Source of the DNA: Betaproteobacteria bacterium | GTDB lineage: Bacteria; Pseudomonadota; Gammaproteobacteria; Burkholderiales; Thiobacillaceae | NCBI GenBank assembly: GCA_016234655.1 | Contig: JACRAU010000004.1 | Location: 1-64,000 of the forward strand | Direction of reading: 5' to 3' | Length of the DNA stretch: 64,000 nucleotides | Part shown: positions 48,494 to 57,946 of the stretch, piece after piece | Numbering within the stretch: the stretch's first letter is position 1 | Layout: every line of letters begins with the position of its first letter | The notes under the pieces: model-generated | Told to the model about the DNA's origin: nothing | What the model saw: only the letters and a program-made list of their open reading frames with translations | Databases searched by the model: none | Program-made: the position numbers and the translations under genes

Positions 48494-49384
48494 ATGGCCG
48501 CAACCGACACCCACAACCTTGCCGTGTTCTGCGATTTCGAGAACGTGGCCATCGGCCTGAAAGAGGCCAACTACCCCGACTTCAAGATTCGTCCGATTCT
48601 GGAGCGGCTGCTGCTCAAGGGCAGCATTGTGGTGAAGAAGGCCTATTGCGACTGGGACCGCTACAAGGAGTTCAAACGCGACCTGCACGAGGCGGCGTTC
48701 GAGCTGATCGAGATTCCGCATGTGCGGCAGTCGGGCAAGAACTCGGCCGACATCCGCATGGTGGTCGACGCGCTCGACCTCTGCTACACCAAGGTACACA
48801 TCGACACCTTTGTCATCATCAGCGGCGATTCGGATTTTTCGCCGCTGATCTCCAAGCTCAAGGAAAACGGCAAGAGCGTGATCGGCATCGGCGTGCGTGG
48901 CTCGACCTCGTCGCTGCTGGTGAGCAACTGCGACGAGTTCATCTTCTACGAAGACCTGGTGCAATTGAAACCGGCCCACGCGCCGGCCAGGAAAGCGGCG
49001 GCCGAGCCGGCCAAGGAGGCCGCCGCCGAGCCGGCGGCCAAAGCCCCCCGGCGCAAGGCCCGGCCCACGGTGGACAAGGCCGCGGCGACCGACGAGAGCA
49101 CAAGCAAGACCGAGCCCAACCCCGAGGACAAGAAGAACCGCGCCATCGAGATCGTGGTGAGCACGGTGGAGAAACTAGTGGCCGAGCGCGGCGGCGACGG
49201 CCATATCTCGGCCTCGCTGATCAAGACCACGATCAAGCGCATCCGCCCCGGCTTCAGCGAGGCGGAATACGGCTACAGCGCCTTCGGCAAGATTCTGGAC
49301 GACGCCCAAAAGCGCGGCGCCCTGGTGGTGGAAAAGAAAGAAGGCGGCAGCGTCAGCGTCAGCCTGCCCGCCTCGCGGGCCTGA
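48494..49384 (+). CDS. NYN-domain (LabA-like) protein with OST-HTH/LOTUS domain
   Basis: The 296-residue protein has an N-terminal NYN/PIN-like domain (10-155) with acidic residues in FCDFENVA, KNSADIRMVVDALDL and IISGDSDFSPLI, a pattern of Mg-dependent RNases. An Ala/Lys-rich linker (165-210) leads to an OST-HTH/LOTUS RNA-binding domain (215-293). Such proteins are thought to process or bind structured RNA. AGGGGGGAC precedes the ATG. Apparently monocistronic. Confidence 0.88.
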   Translation: MAATDTHNLAVFCDFENVAIGLKEANYPDFKIRPILERLLLKGSIVVKKAYCDWDRYKEFKRDLHEAAFELIEIPHVRQSGKNSADIRMVVDALDLCYTKVHIDTFVIISGDSDFSPLISKLKENGKSVIGIGVRGSTSSLLVSNCDEFIFYEDLVQLKPAHAPARKAAAEPAKEAAAEPAAKAPRRKARPTVDKAAATDESTSKTEPNPEDKKNRAIEIVVSTVEKLVAERGGDGHISASLIKTTIKRIRPGFSEAEYGYSAFGKILDDAQKRGALVVEKKEGGSVSVSLPASRA

Positions 49385-49435
49385 AGTCGGCGGGCAAAAT
49401 CAAGGGGGCCGCCCCGGAGGGTTTTTCATCCCACA

Positions 49436-49801
49436 TCAGTCCTGTTTCTTCGACTCCATCATCGCCTTCAAGTCGGCGAAGGGGTTGAAGGTGGAGGTCG
49501 ACGGCGCGCCGCCTGGATCGCTGCGCCCCGCCATGTCTTTCAGCTTGGAGTGCTCGTTCTCGTGGCAATAGGTGCAGAGCAGTTCCCAATTGCTGCCGTC
49601 CGACGGGTTGTCGTCGTGGTTGCTGTTCTTGTGGTGAACTTCGAGTAGTTGCAGGTTGCTGCGGTCGAATGTCCGGGCACAGCGGCCGCACACCCAGGGG
49701 AACAGCTTGAGCGCCTGCTCGCGGTAACCCATGGCCCGCTTTTCGGCATTGCGCCTCGCCTCTAAAACGATCTTGTCCAGCCTGTCGTTGCCTTGTGCCA
49801 T
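49436..49801 (-). CDS. yajD: HNH nuclease family protein YajD
   Basis: The 121-residue protein has an HNH fold with two zinc CxxC pairs (CGRCARTF and CTYCHENEH) and the metal-binding VHHKNSNHDDNPSDGSNW. This is the YajD group, of unknown cellular target. Its tail (residues 92-121) is disordered. It is convergent with the NYN gene, 51 bases away. Confidence 0.88.
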   Translation of the reverse strand: MAQGNDRLDKIVLEARRNAEKRAMGYREQALKLFPWVCGRCARTFDRSNLQLLEVHHKNSNHDDNPSDGSNWELLCTYCHENEHSKLKDMAGRSDPGGAPSTSTFNPFADLKAMMESKKQD

Positions 49802-49993
49802 GGTGCCCTCGGGTGCGATCTATCCTGGTATCGACTCTAGCAGAGCGCGCGCGGGGCGCGATAGCCCGACGTGTTCACAGGAAAGGCGTTGGGGAACCGC
49901 CCCTATAGCTTGCCCACTTCGATGGGAAGGACCGGACTGACGGCATACCGCCGTCCTTGTTAGACTCGCACCATCGCACAACAACTCTCGAAC

Positions 49994-50599
49994 ATGGCCT
50001 CTCCCGATACCGTCTGGCATCACGCCGTCATCCAACGCGCGCAGCGCGAGCGGCAGAACGGCCACCGCAGTGCCGTGCTGTGGTTTACCGGCCTGTCCGG
50101 CGCCGGCAAGTCGACCCTGGCCCACACCGTGGAAGAAAAGTTGCACCACCTGGGCGTGCGCGCTTATGTGCTGGACGGCGACAACGTGCGCCACGGCCTA
50201 TGCGGCGACCTGGGGTTTTCCGTGGCCGAGCGTGGCGAGAACATCCGCCGCATCGGCGAGGTGGCCAAGCTCATGCTCGATGCCGGCTTGATCGTGCTGA
50301 CCGCCTTCATCTCGCCCTTTCGCGCCGACCGCGAGCGGGTGCGCGGCCTGTTTCCGCCGGGCGACTTTCTGGAGATTTACTGCCGATGCCCGATCGAGGT
50401 GTGCGAGGGACGCGACACGAAGGGGCTCTACCAAAGGGCGCGCGCGGGCCAGGTGGCGGAGTTCACCGGCATCTCCTCGCCCTATGAACCGCCGGCCGAA
50501 CCCGAGCTTGCGATCGACACCGACACGTTGTCCCTCGATGCCTCGGCCGAGCGAGTGCTGCATCTGCTGCGCGAGCGCGGCGTGATCGGCGGGACCTGA
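49994..50599 (+). CDS. cysC: Adenylylsulfate kinase CysC
   Basis: The 201-residue kinase has P-loop GLSGAGKST (about residue 34), the substrate-binding segment [30 protein letters not shown] and [12 protein letters not shown]. It phosphorylates APS to PAPS for sulfate assimilation or sulfation. It stands alone here without cysDN. In a sulfur oxidiser this links to assimilation, not to the Sox pathway. No clear ribosome site precedes the ATG. Confidence 0.95.
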   Translation: MASPDTVWHHAVIQRAQRERQNGHRSAVLWFTGLSGAGKSTLAHTVEEKLHHLGVRAYVLDGDNVRHGLCGDLGFSVAERGENIRRIGEVAKLMLDAGLIVLTAFISPFRADRERVRGLFPPGDFLEIYCRCPIEVCEGRDTKGLYQRARAGQVAEFTGISSPYEPPAEPELAIDTDTLSLDASAERVLHLLRERGVIGGT

Positions 50600-50667
50600 A
50601 CGAAACGCCATCGCCACACCGGCCGGCTGCTACACTTCGGCCTCCCCATCCAGCCGGGATTCGCCCC

Positions 50668-51210
50668 ATGGCCCTGAAAGCCACCATCTTCAAAGCCGAC
50701 CTGAACATCGCCGACATGGATCGGCACTACTACGCCGACCATGCGCTGACCATTGCCCGCCACCCGTCGGAGACCGACGAACGGATGATGGTGCGGCTGC
50801 TGGCCTATGCGCTCTACGCCCAAGAGGGCATGGCTTTGACCCGCGGCCTGTTCGAGGTGGACGAGCCCGATTTATGGGTGAAGGACCTGACCGGCCAGAT
50901 CAAGCTGTGGATCGACCTCGGCCAGCCGGACGAAGACCGCATGCGCAAGGCCTGCAACCGGGCCGACCAGGTGATCGTGATTTGCTTTCACCATAACTGC
51001 CCGGTGTGGTGGAAGCAGGTCGAGGGCAAGCTGAACCGCCTCACCAACCTGACCGTGCTGCAACTGCCGAGCGAGACCGCTCAGGCCCTGGCTGGCTTGG
51101 CCGAACGAACCATGTCGCTACAGTGCATGGTGCAAGACGGCGATGTCTGGATCAACACCGACACGCAGAGCATCCCGGTCAAGCTGACGAGCCTGATGCC
51201 GGCGACGTAA
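50668..51210 (+). CDS. yaeQ: YaeQ family protein
   Basis: The 180-residue protein begins MALKATIFKADLNIADMDRH and contains LAYALYAQEGMALTRGLFEV and PDLWVKDLTGQIKLWIDLG, which identify YaeQ. The fold is PD-(D/E)XK nuclease-like but activity is not established; older reports link it to transcription elongation. It follows cysC by 68 bases, in the same direction. Confidence 0.93.
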   Translation: MALKATIFKADLNIADMDRHYYADHALTIARHPSETDERMMVRLLAYALYAQEGMALTRGLFEVDEPDLWVKDLTGQIKLWIDLGQPDEDRMRKACNRADQVIVICFHHNCPVWWKQVEGKLNRLTNLTVLQLPSETAQALAGLAERTMSLQCMVQDGDVWINTDTQSIPVKLTSLMPAT

Positions 51211-51382
51211 ACTCGGCGGCAAAGAAAAAGGGCCGGTTTGGGATAGGCCGGAGCCTAGCGGCGGCCGAGGGTGGCTGTAGTACATAGGCACCGCCTCGTG
51301 TGAAGGAAAAGTCATATAGCAAACCGGCGACTTTTGTTAAATTAATTTGCCATCTAACCACGGTAAATACAAAGGAGACCAC

Positions 51383-51748
51383 ATGAAAAATATAATTCTG
51401 TTTTCGGCCGGATTGTTTTTCTTCCATGCTTATGCCCTGGCCGGCGAAACACTCAATGCCGACGCGGTCAAAAAACTGATCACCGGCAACACGGCACATA
51501 CGCAGCGCGGCAATGGCGCCGTGCTCAAGAATTACTTCGCACCCGACGGCAAGATCATTCGTCATGAAAATGGCGAAACCAGCGAAGGCACCTGGATGGT
51601 CAAGGATGACGGTATGCATTGTGTGGAAGGCATCGCCGGTGGCTGCGCCAGCATCGTCAAGAACGGCGACGGCAGCTACGACCGGGTGCGCAGCAACGGC
51701 AAGGTCGCCGTCACCTGGACCACCGTGGTCAACGGCAAAGATTTCTAA
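51383..51748 (+). CDS. Secreted small protein, function unknown
   Basis: The 121-residue protein has a signal peptide (residues 1-20, ending ALAG) and a compact beta-rich body with KNYFAPDGKIIRHENGETSE and EGTWMVKDDGMHC. A Cys pair (MHCVEG and GGCAS) could form a disulfide. AAGGAG precedes the ATG. It is the first of three consecutive genes for exported proteins, in an AT-richer leader region. Confidence 0.65.
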   Translation: MKNIILFSAGLFFFHAYALAGETLNADAVKKLITGNTAHTQRGNGAVLKNYFAPDGKIIRHENGETSEGTWMVKDDGMHCVEGIAGGCASIVKNGDGSYDRVRSNGKVAVTWTTVVNGKDF

Positions 51749-51828
51749 TTTCATGTTATGCCCACCGGCTCGGCATCCCGACCGGTGAGGCTTCTCCCAA
51801 TTTATCTCAATCTTATTCAGGTGAATCG

Positions 51829-52917
51829 ATGCGCCTCCCCACCCTTGCCATGATTTTGTTCGGCATTTCCATCGAGGCCCAGGCCTTCGATTTCGCCATC
51901 AGCAATTTCACCGTGCTGAAAAACGGCGAGACGATGTTCACCGATTCTTTCACCGGCACCACCCCACCTGCCGCGCCGAAATACAACACCGGCAGCGATG
52001 CCTCTTATTACCTGCCGGCCGGTAGCTTCTCGCCGGCGGTGGGTGGCAAGCTGCACCTGAACTCCGCCGCAGCCACGCTGAGTCCGGCAGTGTCGAGCAG
52101 ACTAGGCGTCGCGGCTCATCTCACCACCAACATCGAGACCAGCAGTACTGCGGGTCTGAAGCCGGGCAGCTCGTTCGAGGTCATTGCCACCTGGGACGCC
52201 ATTACCCCGGCCGACACCAAGGAGACCTATTTCATCGAACTGGGCGATTGGCAGAATTCTGCTTGCGACGACTGCATTCGCACCGGCGTGTTCAAGAACG
52301 CGGATGGCACGGTGGAAATCCAATTCTGGCGTAACCTGATCGCCAACGACGAGATCAAGGAAAAGGTCGTGCTGGGCACAGCACCGTTCACGCCAGGCGA
52401 CAACCGGCAAATTCGCCTCCGCTTGAAAAAGACTGACAAAACGAGCAACGCGGTGCGCGCCTCGTATGCCTATATCGATAACGGCGTGGTCGGCACCGAG
52501 GTCGACCTTCCCGGCCAGACCGATATCTTCACCTCGCGCGGCTATTCGCGTGCGGCATTCAAGGCCTTCGCCCCCGCCGCCTATGGCAAGTCGAGCGGCA
52601 CCAACAAGGACCTTTCGCTCACCGCCAACATCAACGTCGACAACAGCCATGCCGGCAAGACCGGCAACATCTACGTCGTGGCGATCTACCAAGGCTGGGT
52701 CTTCGTCCATAATGGCAGCACCTGGGTGAGTTGGGACCCGGCGACAACGCTGCCGGCCTATGCCACCAACGTGTCGCTGAGCGACCGCAGTATCAACGTG
52801 CTCGACAAGCTCGATGTCTCAAGCCTGGTCGGCACCACCATCCTGGTCGGCTACGCCCGCGACCAGGACGACCTGATCAACAACAAGGCCTACGAGGTGG
52901 TGCATACGGTGCAGTAA
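51829..52917 (+). CDS. Secreted beta-sandwich-like protein, function unknown
   Basis: The 362-residue protein has a signal peptide (residues 1-18, EAQA) and two halves. The first (20-230) has features of a jelly-roll/lectin-like fold, with repeated Thr/Ser-rich strands. The second contains IYQGWVFVHNGSTWVSW and ends NNKAYEVVHTVQ. Few cysteines (a CDDC pair). The ATG at 51829 was chosen because the signal peptide starts there. It may bind a surface polymer; I do not recognise it. Confidence 0.62.
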   Translation: MRLPTLAMILFGISIEAQAFDFAISNFTVLKNGETMFTDSFTGTTPPAAPKYNTGSDASYYLPAGSFSPAVGGKLHLNSAAATLSPAVSSRLGVAAHLTTNIETSSTAGLKPGSSFEVIATWDAITPADTKETYFIELGDWQNSACDDCIRTGVFKNADGTVEIQFWRNLIANDEIKEKVVLGTAPFTPGDNRQIRLRLKKTDKTSNAVRASYAYIDNGVVGTEVDLPGQTDIFTSRGYSRAAFKAFAPAAYGKSSGTNKDLSLTANINVDNSHAGKTGNIYVVAIYQGWVFVHNGSTWVSWDPATTLPAYATNVSLSDRSINVLDKLDVSSLVGTTILVGYARDQDDLINNKAYEVVHTVQ

Positions 52918-52970
52918 GCCGGACAAGCCCACCTGGCCATAACAACATCATTCAATGAGGAGTGCCGCAA

Positions 52971-54239
52971 ATGACTGAGATCGCGCGCCGGATCGTCGCC
53001 ATATCGGCTTTATTGCTCGCGACAGGCAGTACCGTTCAAGCCGCACCGGTCAGCGATCTGTCGCTGGGGCAGACCGGGGTGATCCAGTTCGAGAGCCTCA
53101 CGCCGACCAGTATCAGCGAATTCGTCAGAAAACAAACCACTGCCAAAGTCACGATCAATGGCACGCTGACGCTGCCCGACGGCGCCGGCGGCAAGGTGCC
53201 GGCGATGATCATTGCCCACCATTGCAATGGCATCACCTCATCGGTCACCAATCTGGCCGCCTTCCTCAACAACCTTGGCATCGCCACTTTTGTGCCAGAA
53301 AGCTTCGAGTCACGAGGCATCATAGGGGGTGTCTGCAGCGGCTCGACCCTGAACAACACGGCCGCCGTCGCCGACAATCTCTTTGCGCTCAAGCTGCTGG
53401 CCACCCACCCCAATATCGACGCCAGCCGCATCGGTATCGTCGGCCAGTCCTATGGCGGCACGGCGGTCTACACCACCGCGTTCGAGGAGGCGCGCAAGGC
53501 CGTGATTGACGGGCCGCTGAAGTTTGCCGCTCACATCGGCATGTACCCCAGCGGCTGCAGCACCCGCTACTGGTCCGACAACGTAACCGGCGCCCCCATC
53601 CTTTCGCTGCTGGGCGAACTCGACGATTGGACCCCACCCGGGCCCTGCATGGATTTTGCCGAAAAGCTCCGCGCCAGAGGGGCGCCCACCACAACCATTG
53701 TCTATCCCGGTGCGCTCCATGCCTGGGTCAATCCGCCGAACTCATATTCTCAAAACGACAAGTGGTCGTCGGTGGGAAATTGCTATTGGCAATACCGCAT
53801 GGATACCTTGATAAGCATGAATTACAAAACCGGTGAAAGATTCACCAGTAGCGAGGCCGTTCAAAACTACCTTAATTCGTGCCGGGTATATGGCGCCTCG
53901 CAGGGCGGCAATGCTGCGATCAAGGCGAAGTCCGATGTCGACATCGCCGATTTCCTGGCCCGGGTGTTCAAGCTGACCAACGTCGCCACCTCGGCCAGCC
54001 AGCCCGACCGCATCTTCAATTATCTGGAAGATATCTATAAGACCTACCTCATGCCGGCCGGCGCCACCTCGCAAACCGCCTCGGGCTATTACTTCCGCCA
54101 TTACCCGACGACCAACCTCTATATCGCCACCAACGGCGACGGCCAAGTCTATTATTACCTACCCGGCAGCACCCCGAAGCCCACGCCCCTCGGCAGCGAG
54201 GCGTCCCTCTTGAACGAGGCCGGCCTGAAAGGCTATTAG
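52971..54239 (+). CDS. Secreted dienelactone-hydrolase-like alpha/beta hydrolase
   Basis: The 422-residue protein has a signal peptide (residues 1-25) and an alpha/beta hydrolase core with nucleophile GQSYGG (about residue 163), acid in LGELDDWTPPGPC and His in GALHAW, a full triad. A C-terminal extension (330-422) ends with a Tyr/Gly-rich segment, YLPGSTPKPTPLGSEASLLN. AGGAG eight bases upstream supports the ATG at 52971. It is probably an exported esterase; substrate unknown. It follows the preceding secreted protein by 53 bases. Confidence 0.82.
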   Translation: MTEIARRIVAISALLLATGSTVQAAPVSDLSLGQTGVIQFESLTPTSISEFVRKQTTAKVTINGTLTLPDGAGGKVPAMIIAHHCNGITSSVTNLAAFLNNLGIATFVPESFESRGIIGGVCSGSTLNNTAAVADNLFALKLLATHPNIDASRIGIVGQSYGGTAVYTTAFEEARKAVIDGPLKFAAHIGMYPSGCSTRYWSDNVTGAPILSLLGELDDWTPPGPCMDFAEKLRARGAPTTTIVYPGALHAWVNPPNSYSQNDKWSSVGNCYWQYRMDTLISMNYKTGERFTSSEAVQNYLNSCRVYGASQGGNAAIKAKSDVDIADFLARVFKLTNVATSASQPDRIFNYLEDIYKTYLMPAGATSQTASGYYFRHYPTTNLYIATNGDGQVYYYLPGSTPKPTPLGSEASLLNEAGLKGY

Positions 54240-54348
54240 CGCCTGCCCCTGGCCGTTTGCTGTCCTTCCCCGCATTGTGAAATCGATGCCCCTTGGTCGC
54301 CTAGGGGCCACGCACTATCATCGCGCCAAACCAAACGGGGAAAATGCC

Positions 54349-55272
54349 ATGAAACGCTTCATTCCATTCCTCTGCGCCGCGCTGCTCGCCCTGCCCGCCT
54401 TGGCCGACAAGATGCCCGAACCCAAGGTAGTCAAGGTCAACGAGCGCGTCTATGCCTTGCTCGGCCCGGTGGCGTTGCCGAACAAGCACAACCAGGGCTA
54501 TACGGTGAACAGCACGCTGATCGTGGGCGACACCGGCGCGATCCTGATCGACACCGGCTTCACCGACGAGGTCGGCGCGCATCTAGCCAAGGCCATCGCC
54601 AAACTCACGCCCAAGCCGGTCACCCATATCGTCAATACCCATCACCACGGCGACCACACCTTCGGCAACGTGGCCTTTCCCCAGGCCAAGGTGATCAGCT
54701 CGGAGATGTGCCGCAAGCTCTTGATCGAGGGCGAGGCCGACTGGCTGGCGATGGTCGAGGGTCTGGTCGGCCGCAAGTTCCCCAACACCCGCGCGGTGCC
54801 GGCGACCGAGGTCTATGCCAAGAACAGCCGCAGGCAGGTGACCCTCGACGGCGTGAAGCTGGAGTTCTGGGTGCCCGAGGCCGCGCATACCGCCGGCGAC
54901 ATGCTGATCTGGTTGCCCGACGACAAGGTGCTAATCGGCGGCGACGTGCTGGTCAACCAAGTGACGCCGAACTTCCGCGACGCGACGGTGAAGCAGTGGA
55001 TCGCCACCCTGGCCGAGGTGAAAAAGATTCCAGCCAAGACCATCGTCCCCGGCCACGGCCCGCTGATGACGAGCAAGGACGCCGCCGCCATGCATGCGCG
55101 CATGGCCAAGCTCTACGCCGGCGTCGAGGCCGGCTACAAGGCCGGCCTGAGCGACAGCGAGATTCGCAAGCAGCTCGATCTTTCCGAGTGGAAGAAGCTG
55201 CACCACTTCGAGCAGCAGATGGGCGGCAATATCAACAAGGCCTATCTGGAAGTGGAGGCCGCGGCCTTCTGA
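54349..55272 (+). CDS. Secreted MBL-fold metallo-hydrolase
   Basis: The 307-residue protein has a signal peptide (residues 1-19) and the zinc motif NTHHHGDHTFGN (about residue 95), then AAHTAGDM and IVPGHGP for the remaining ligands. This is the group of periplasmic metallo-hydrolases that includes SoxH-like and quinoprotein relay proteins. It is 26 kb from the sox cluster, so a link is speculative. ACGGGGA lies upstream of the ATG. Confidence 0.85.
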   Translation: MKRFIPFLCAALLALPALADKMPEPKVVKVNERVYALLGPVALPNKHNQGYTVNSTLIVGDTGAILIDTGFTDEVGAHLAKAIAKLTPKPVTHIVNTHHHGDHTFGNVAFPQAKVISSEMCRKLLIEGEADWLAMVEGLVGRKFPNTRAVPATEVYAKNSRRQVTLDGVKLEFWVPEAAHTAGDMLIWLPDDKVLIGGDVLVNQVTPNFRDATVKQWIATLAEVKKIPAKTIVPGHGPLMTSKDAAAMHARMAKLYAGVEAGYKAGLSDSEIRKQLDLSEWKKLHHFEQQMGGNINKAYLEVEAAAF

Positions 55273-55303
55273 TCGGCCGCTGGGCCGCGCGTAAGCGTGG
55301 CCC

Positions 55304-56926
55304 TCAGATTCGTTCGATCTCGCCTTCTTTCAGCATGTAGATGCCGGCCTCGCGCTCGATGTCTTCCTGCCGCACCTTGTCGCCGATCTCGATCTTGACG
55401 TTGCTGTAGATGGTTTTCTCGACGACCAGGCGCGCGTCCTCGGCCAGCTTGAGCGCCTGCGAGAGGTCGTCTTTCTCCAGGCGCGCGCTGTCCAGCTCCT
55501 GCATGAGCTGCTCACGGGTGTTCTCGGCCTTCTTCTGCATGCCGGGCTTGGCCCGTGCCGGGTTCTCGGCCAGAAAGGCGAGTATCTTGACGACGTCTTC
55601 GAGTTCCTTGGCCTTCTGCGCCAGTTCTTTGTCCAGGCTATTCAAGCGTCCGCGCAGCTTGGGGTTGGTGCCGACCATGATATGGGTCTTCACGCCGACC
55701 GGCGTGCCGATGATGCCGGCCTGCACCAGCAAGGTGGCACGCACCGAGCCGCCGATGATGCTGCCCTGGCCGCTGCCGGGTTTGCCGACGATGATCTGGT
55801 TGGCGGCGGCCAGATCGCTCTGCCTGACCAGTTTCTCGATCTGGATGCTGTCGCCGGCCTCGATGCGGGTGTTCTCGACGAACAAGGCCGAACACGTGCC
55901 GCCGCAACGGACATGGGCCGCCGTGCCCTCCTTTGCATCGCTGTGGCCGATGATGCCGCCCTTGACTGCCACGTTGCCGCCGGCATCCAAGGTGGCGGCC
56001 TCGACCGTGCCGCCGACGTGGATGTCGCCGCTGGCATAGATGCTCATGCCGGGCTGCACGTCGCCGCTGACCACGATGCTGCCGTCGAAATCGACGTTGC
56101 CGGTGTTCAGGTCGACCGTGCCGACGGTGATGCTCGGCTCCACGGTCATGCCGTTGCTCGCCAGCACGGGCTGGCCGGAGATGGCGGCGACCAGGAAGCT
56201 GGGGTCTTGCGGATCGAGCTTGGCGCCCTTGAGCTGGGCGCCGAACTGGCAGGCCTTGCCGGCCTTGGCCGGGATGGCCTGGCCCAGCACGTTGACCCCC
56301 GGCTCGCCCCGGGTCGGCGGGATGTTTTGCATGAGCCGCTCCCCCTCGTGCACGGTGACGATGGTGCCCAACTCGCGGTAGTTCGCGACGCCCTTCGAAT
56401 CGAAGCGCGGCCGGCGCTCCTTGCCCATGTCGACCTGGGGCACGAGCTTGCCGTCTTCGCCGTCGACCGGCTTGCGCCCCTCCGCGATCACCCACTTGCT
56501 CACCTCGCCCTCGGCGATGGCCCGGCCGATCTCGTCGTGCAGGATGCCATGGACGATCTTCTTCTCGGCCAGCGCCTGCGCGATCTGGTCGCGGCTGAGC
56601 GGCTTGCCGCCATGGGCGCGGGTGGCGGTGAGATAGGCCGTCATCTTGTCCGGCGCGACATCGACCTGCACCTCGGCATCGCGCACCTCGCCGATCTCGA
56701 GCGTGAACGCCTCCTTGGCCTTGCCGCATTGCGCGGCAAGTTTCTGCATGGCCGGGTCGAACAAGAACAGCTTGCCGAAGCCCTGGCTCGATATGGCCGC
56801 CTTGATCGCGGCAAGCTCGATGGGCACGGCGCCCTCGATGGGCGTGTAGCTAGCCAACAGCTTGCGGCCATCCTCGCTCGGCGCGAAGGTCAAACCGAGT
56901 TCGCCCAATACTTGCGGTTGATTCAC
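55304..56926 (-). CDS. FapA (DUF342) family protein
   Basis: The 540-residue protein has the DUF342 central beta-helix (about 200-400), with stacked segments such as GDVQPGMSIYASGDIHVGG and ATLDAGGNVAVKGGIIGHS. An N-terminal domain and a C-terminal coiled coil (415-500) flank it. FapA-type polymerising or flagellar-assembly proteins occur in many bacteria. Its upstream region is cut off 27 bases before the start by an IS1-type transposon, so its native promoter is displaced by about 2.9 kb. Confidence 0.85.
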   Translation of the reverse strand: MNQPQVLGELGLTFAPSEDGRKLLASYTPIEGAVPIELAAIKAAISSQGFGKLFLFDPAMQKLAAQCGKAKEAFTLEIGEVRDAEVQVDVAPDKMTAYLTATRAHGGKPLSRDQIAQALAEKKIVHGILHDEIGRAIAEGEVSKWVIAEGRKPVDGEDGKLVPQVDMGKERRPRFDSKGVANYRELGTIVTVHEGERLMQNIPPTRGEPGVNVLGQAIPAKAGKACQFGAQLKGAKLDPQDPSFLVAAISGQPVLASNGMTVEPSITVGTVDLNTGNVDFDGSIVVSGDVQPGMSIYASGDIHVGGTVEAATLDAGGNVAVKGGIIGHSDAKEGTAAHVRCGGTCSALFVENTRIEAGDSIQIEKLVRQSDLAAANQIIVGKPGSGQGSIIGGSVRATLLVQAGIIGTPVGVKTHIMVGTNPKLRGRLNSLDKELAQKAKELEDVVKILAFLAENPARAKPGMQKKAENTREQLMQELDSARLEKDDLSQALKLAEDARLVVEKTIYSNVKIEIGDKVRQEDIEREAGIYMLKEGEIERI

Positions 56927-56962
56927 TCGAATTGTCCAGTCACTGCTTTAGTCGGTAGTGTC

Positions 56963-57838
56963 TCAGTTTGAAATGCATTTTTTGTAAGGCCCACGCTTCT
57001 TCGGCTCGGGTTCCTGAACCAGCCCGGCAATCTCTTCCAGCGTCCAAACATGATCGCTAACCCCGGCCTCCATTGCGGGGGTCACCCGCAGGGTTTTATG
57101 GATGCGGCCAAAATTGTAGTACATGAAGTGCAGTGCAACGGCGTATTCGAGGTTTTGAATCTTCTTGCTGAAACCGTTGGTTAGGCGGGTGAACCGGCGC
57201 ATGGACATGCGCATGGTCAGGTTCTGGCGCTCAACATGACTGGTCGATAGCTGGTCAAAGTCTGGCGCACCCATAATCCGCTTCTTCTCTGCACTAGCGA
57301 ACGGGGCCGGGCTGTAGCGGCGCTGACCTTCCTTGTCCGTGTGGCCGTAGGTCTTCATCAGGACACCGTAATCAATGTTCCGGCCAAAGGCCTTGTCCAC
57401 GGCATCCCGATAGGGCTTATAGCCGTCCGTGGTGAGCTGTACGCGGTCGCGAAGGCGGGAGGCCACGTCAGCGATAAAAGCCTCTGCGTATTCGTTGTCG
57501 CGCTTGCCAACCAGGAATGACACGATCAGCTTGGTATCAGGGTCTAGGGCCGTCCAGGTGTACACATCGCCGTAGCCTGGTTCGCCCTTGTGTTCCTCCG
57601 GCACGTTCTTTTCCTTCATTCCGCAGAAGGCCCAAATCTCGTCGCACTGCATGCGCTTGCAGGGTAGATCGCGTAGGGTGCGGTCTTGGTACTCAAGGCA
57701 GGCTTCGCCAACATCAACAAGCAGCTTGGTTACGGTGTTGATCGAGCAGCCGACTAGGCGGGTGATGGCTCGCATGCTGTTCCCCTCTACCAGCAGGCCA
57801 AGTATCTGGGCGCGTTTCTTGATGCTGAGCTTATTCAT
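56963..57838 (-). CDS. IS1-family-like DDE transposase
   Basis: The 291-residue protein has an N-terminal helix-turn-helix (RAITRLVGCSINTVTKLL), a catalytic core with DEIWAF (first Asp), TTDGYKPY (second Asp) and HVERQNLTMRMSMRR (Glu), and GRIHKTLRVTPAM. This arrangement matches the single-ORF IS1 relatives (ISMhu11 type). Its stop codon lies in the left terminal repeat. An ATG at 57850 is an alternative start. Confidence 0.88.
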   Translation of the reverse strand: MNKLSIKKRAQILGLLVEGNSMRAITRLVGCSINTVTKLLVDVGEACLEYQDRTLRDLPCKRMQCDEIWAFCGMKEKNVPEEHKGEPGYGDVYTWTALDPDTKLIVSFLVGKRDNEYAEAFIADVASRLRDRVQLTTDGYKPYRDAVDKAFGRNIDYGVLMKTYGHTDKEGQRRYSPAPFASAEKKRIMGAPDFDQLSTSHVERQNLTMRMSMRRFTRLTNGFSKKIQNLEYAVALHFMYYNFGRIHKTLRVTPAMEAGVSDHVWTLEEIAGLVQEPEPKKRGPYKKCISN

Positions 57839-57854
57839 GCTATTTCCCAAGCAT

Positions 57855-57946
57855 ACGGTTCAGTATGAATAATAACCAATCAAACCAATTAGTCAAGTAT
57901 ACAGTTCAGTTTGCGAATATGTGCAAACTATAGTATGTTGGCAAAC
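57855..57946. promoter_or_regulatory. Divergent promoter/operator region inside the transposon
   Basis: The 100-bp AT-rich gap between the transposase and the HTH gene holds TTCAGTATG at 57860-57868 and TTCAGTTTG at 57905-57913, as well as an inverted pair GTTTGC/GCAAAC at 57909-57914 and 57924-57929. These may bind the adjacent HTH protein. Confidence 0.4.

Noticed and set aside
54287-54309. Hairpin GCCCCT...AGGGGC as a terminator of the secreted hydrolase gene
   Set aside because: Short stem, long loop and no T run.
54349-55272. soxH
   Set aside because: The fold and export signal fit, but so do many other MBL proteins, and the gene is far from the sox cluster.
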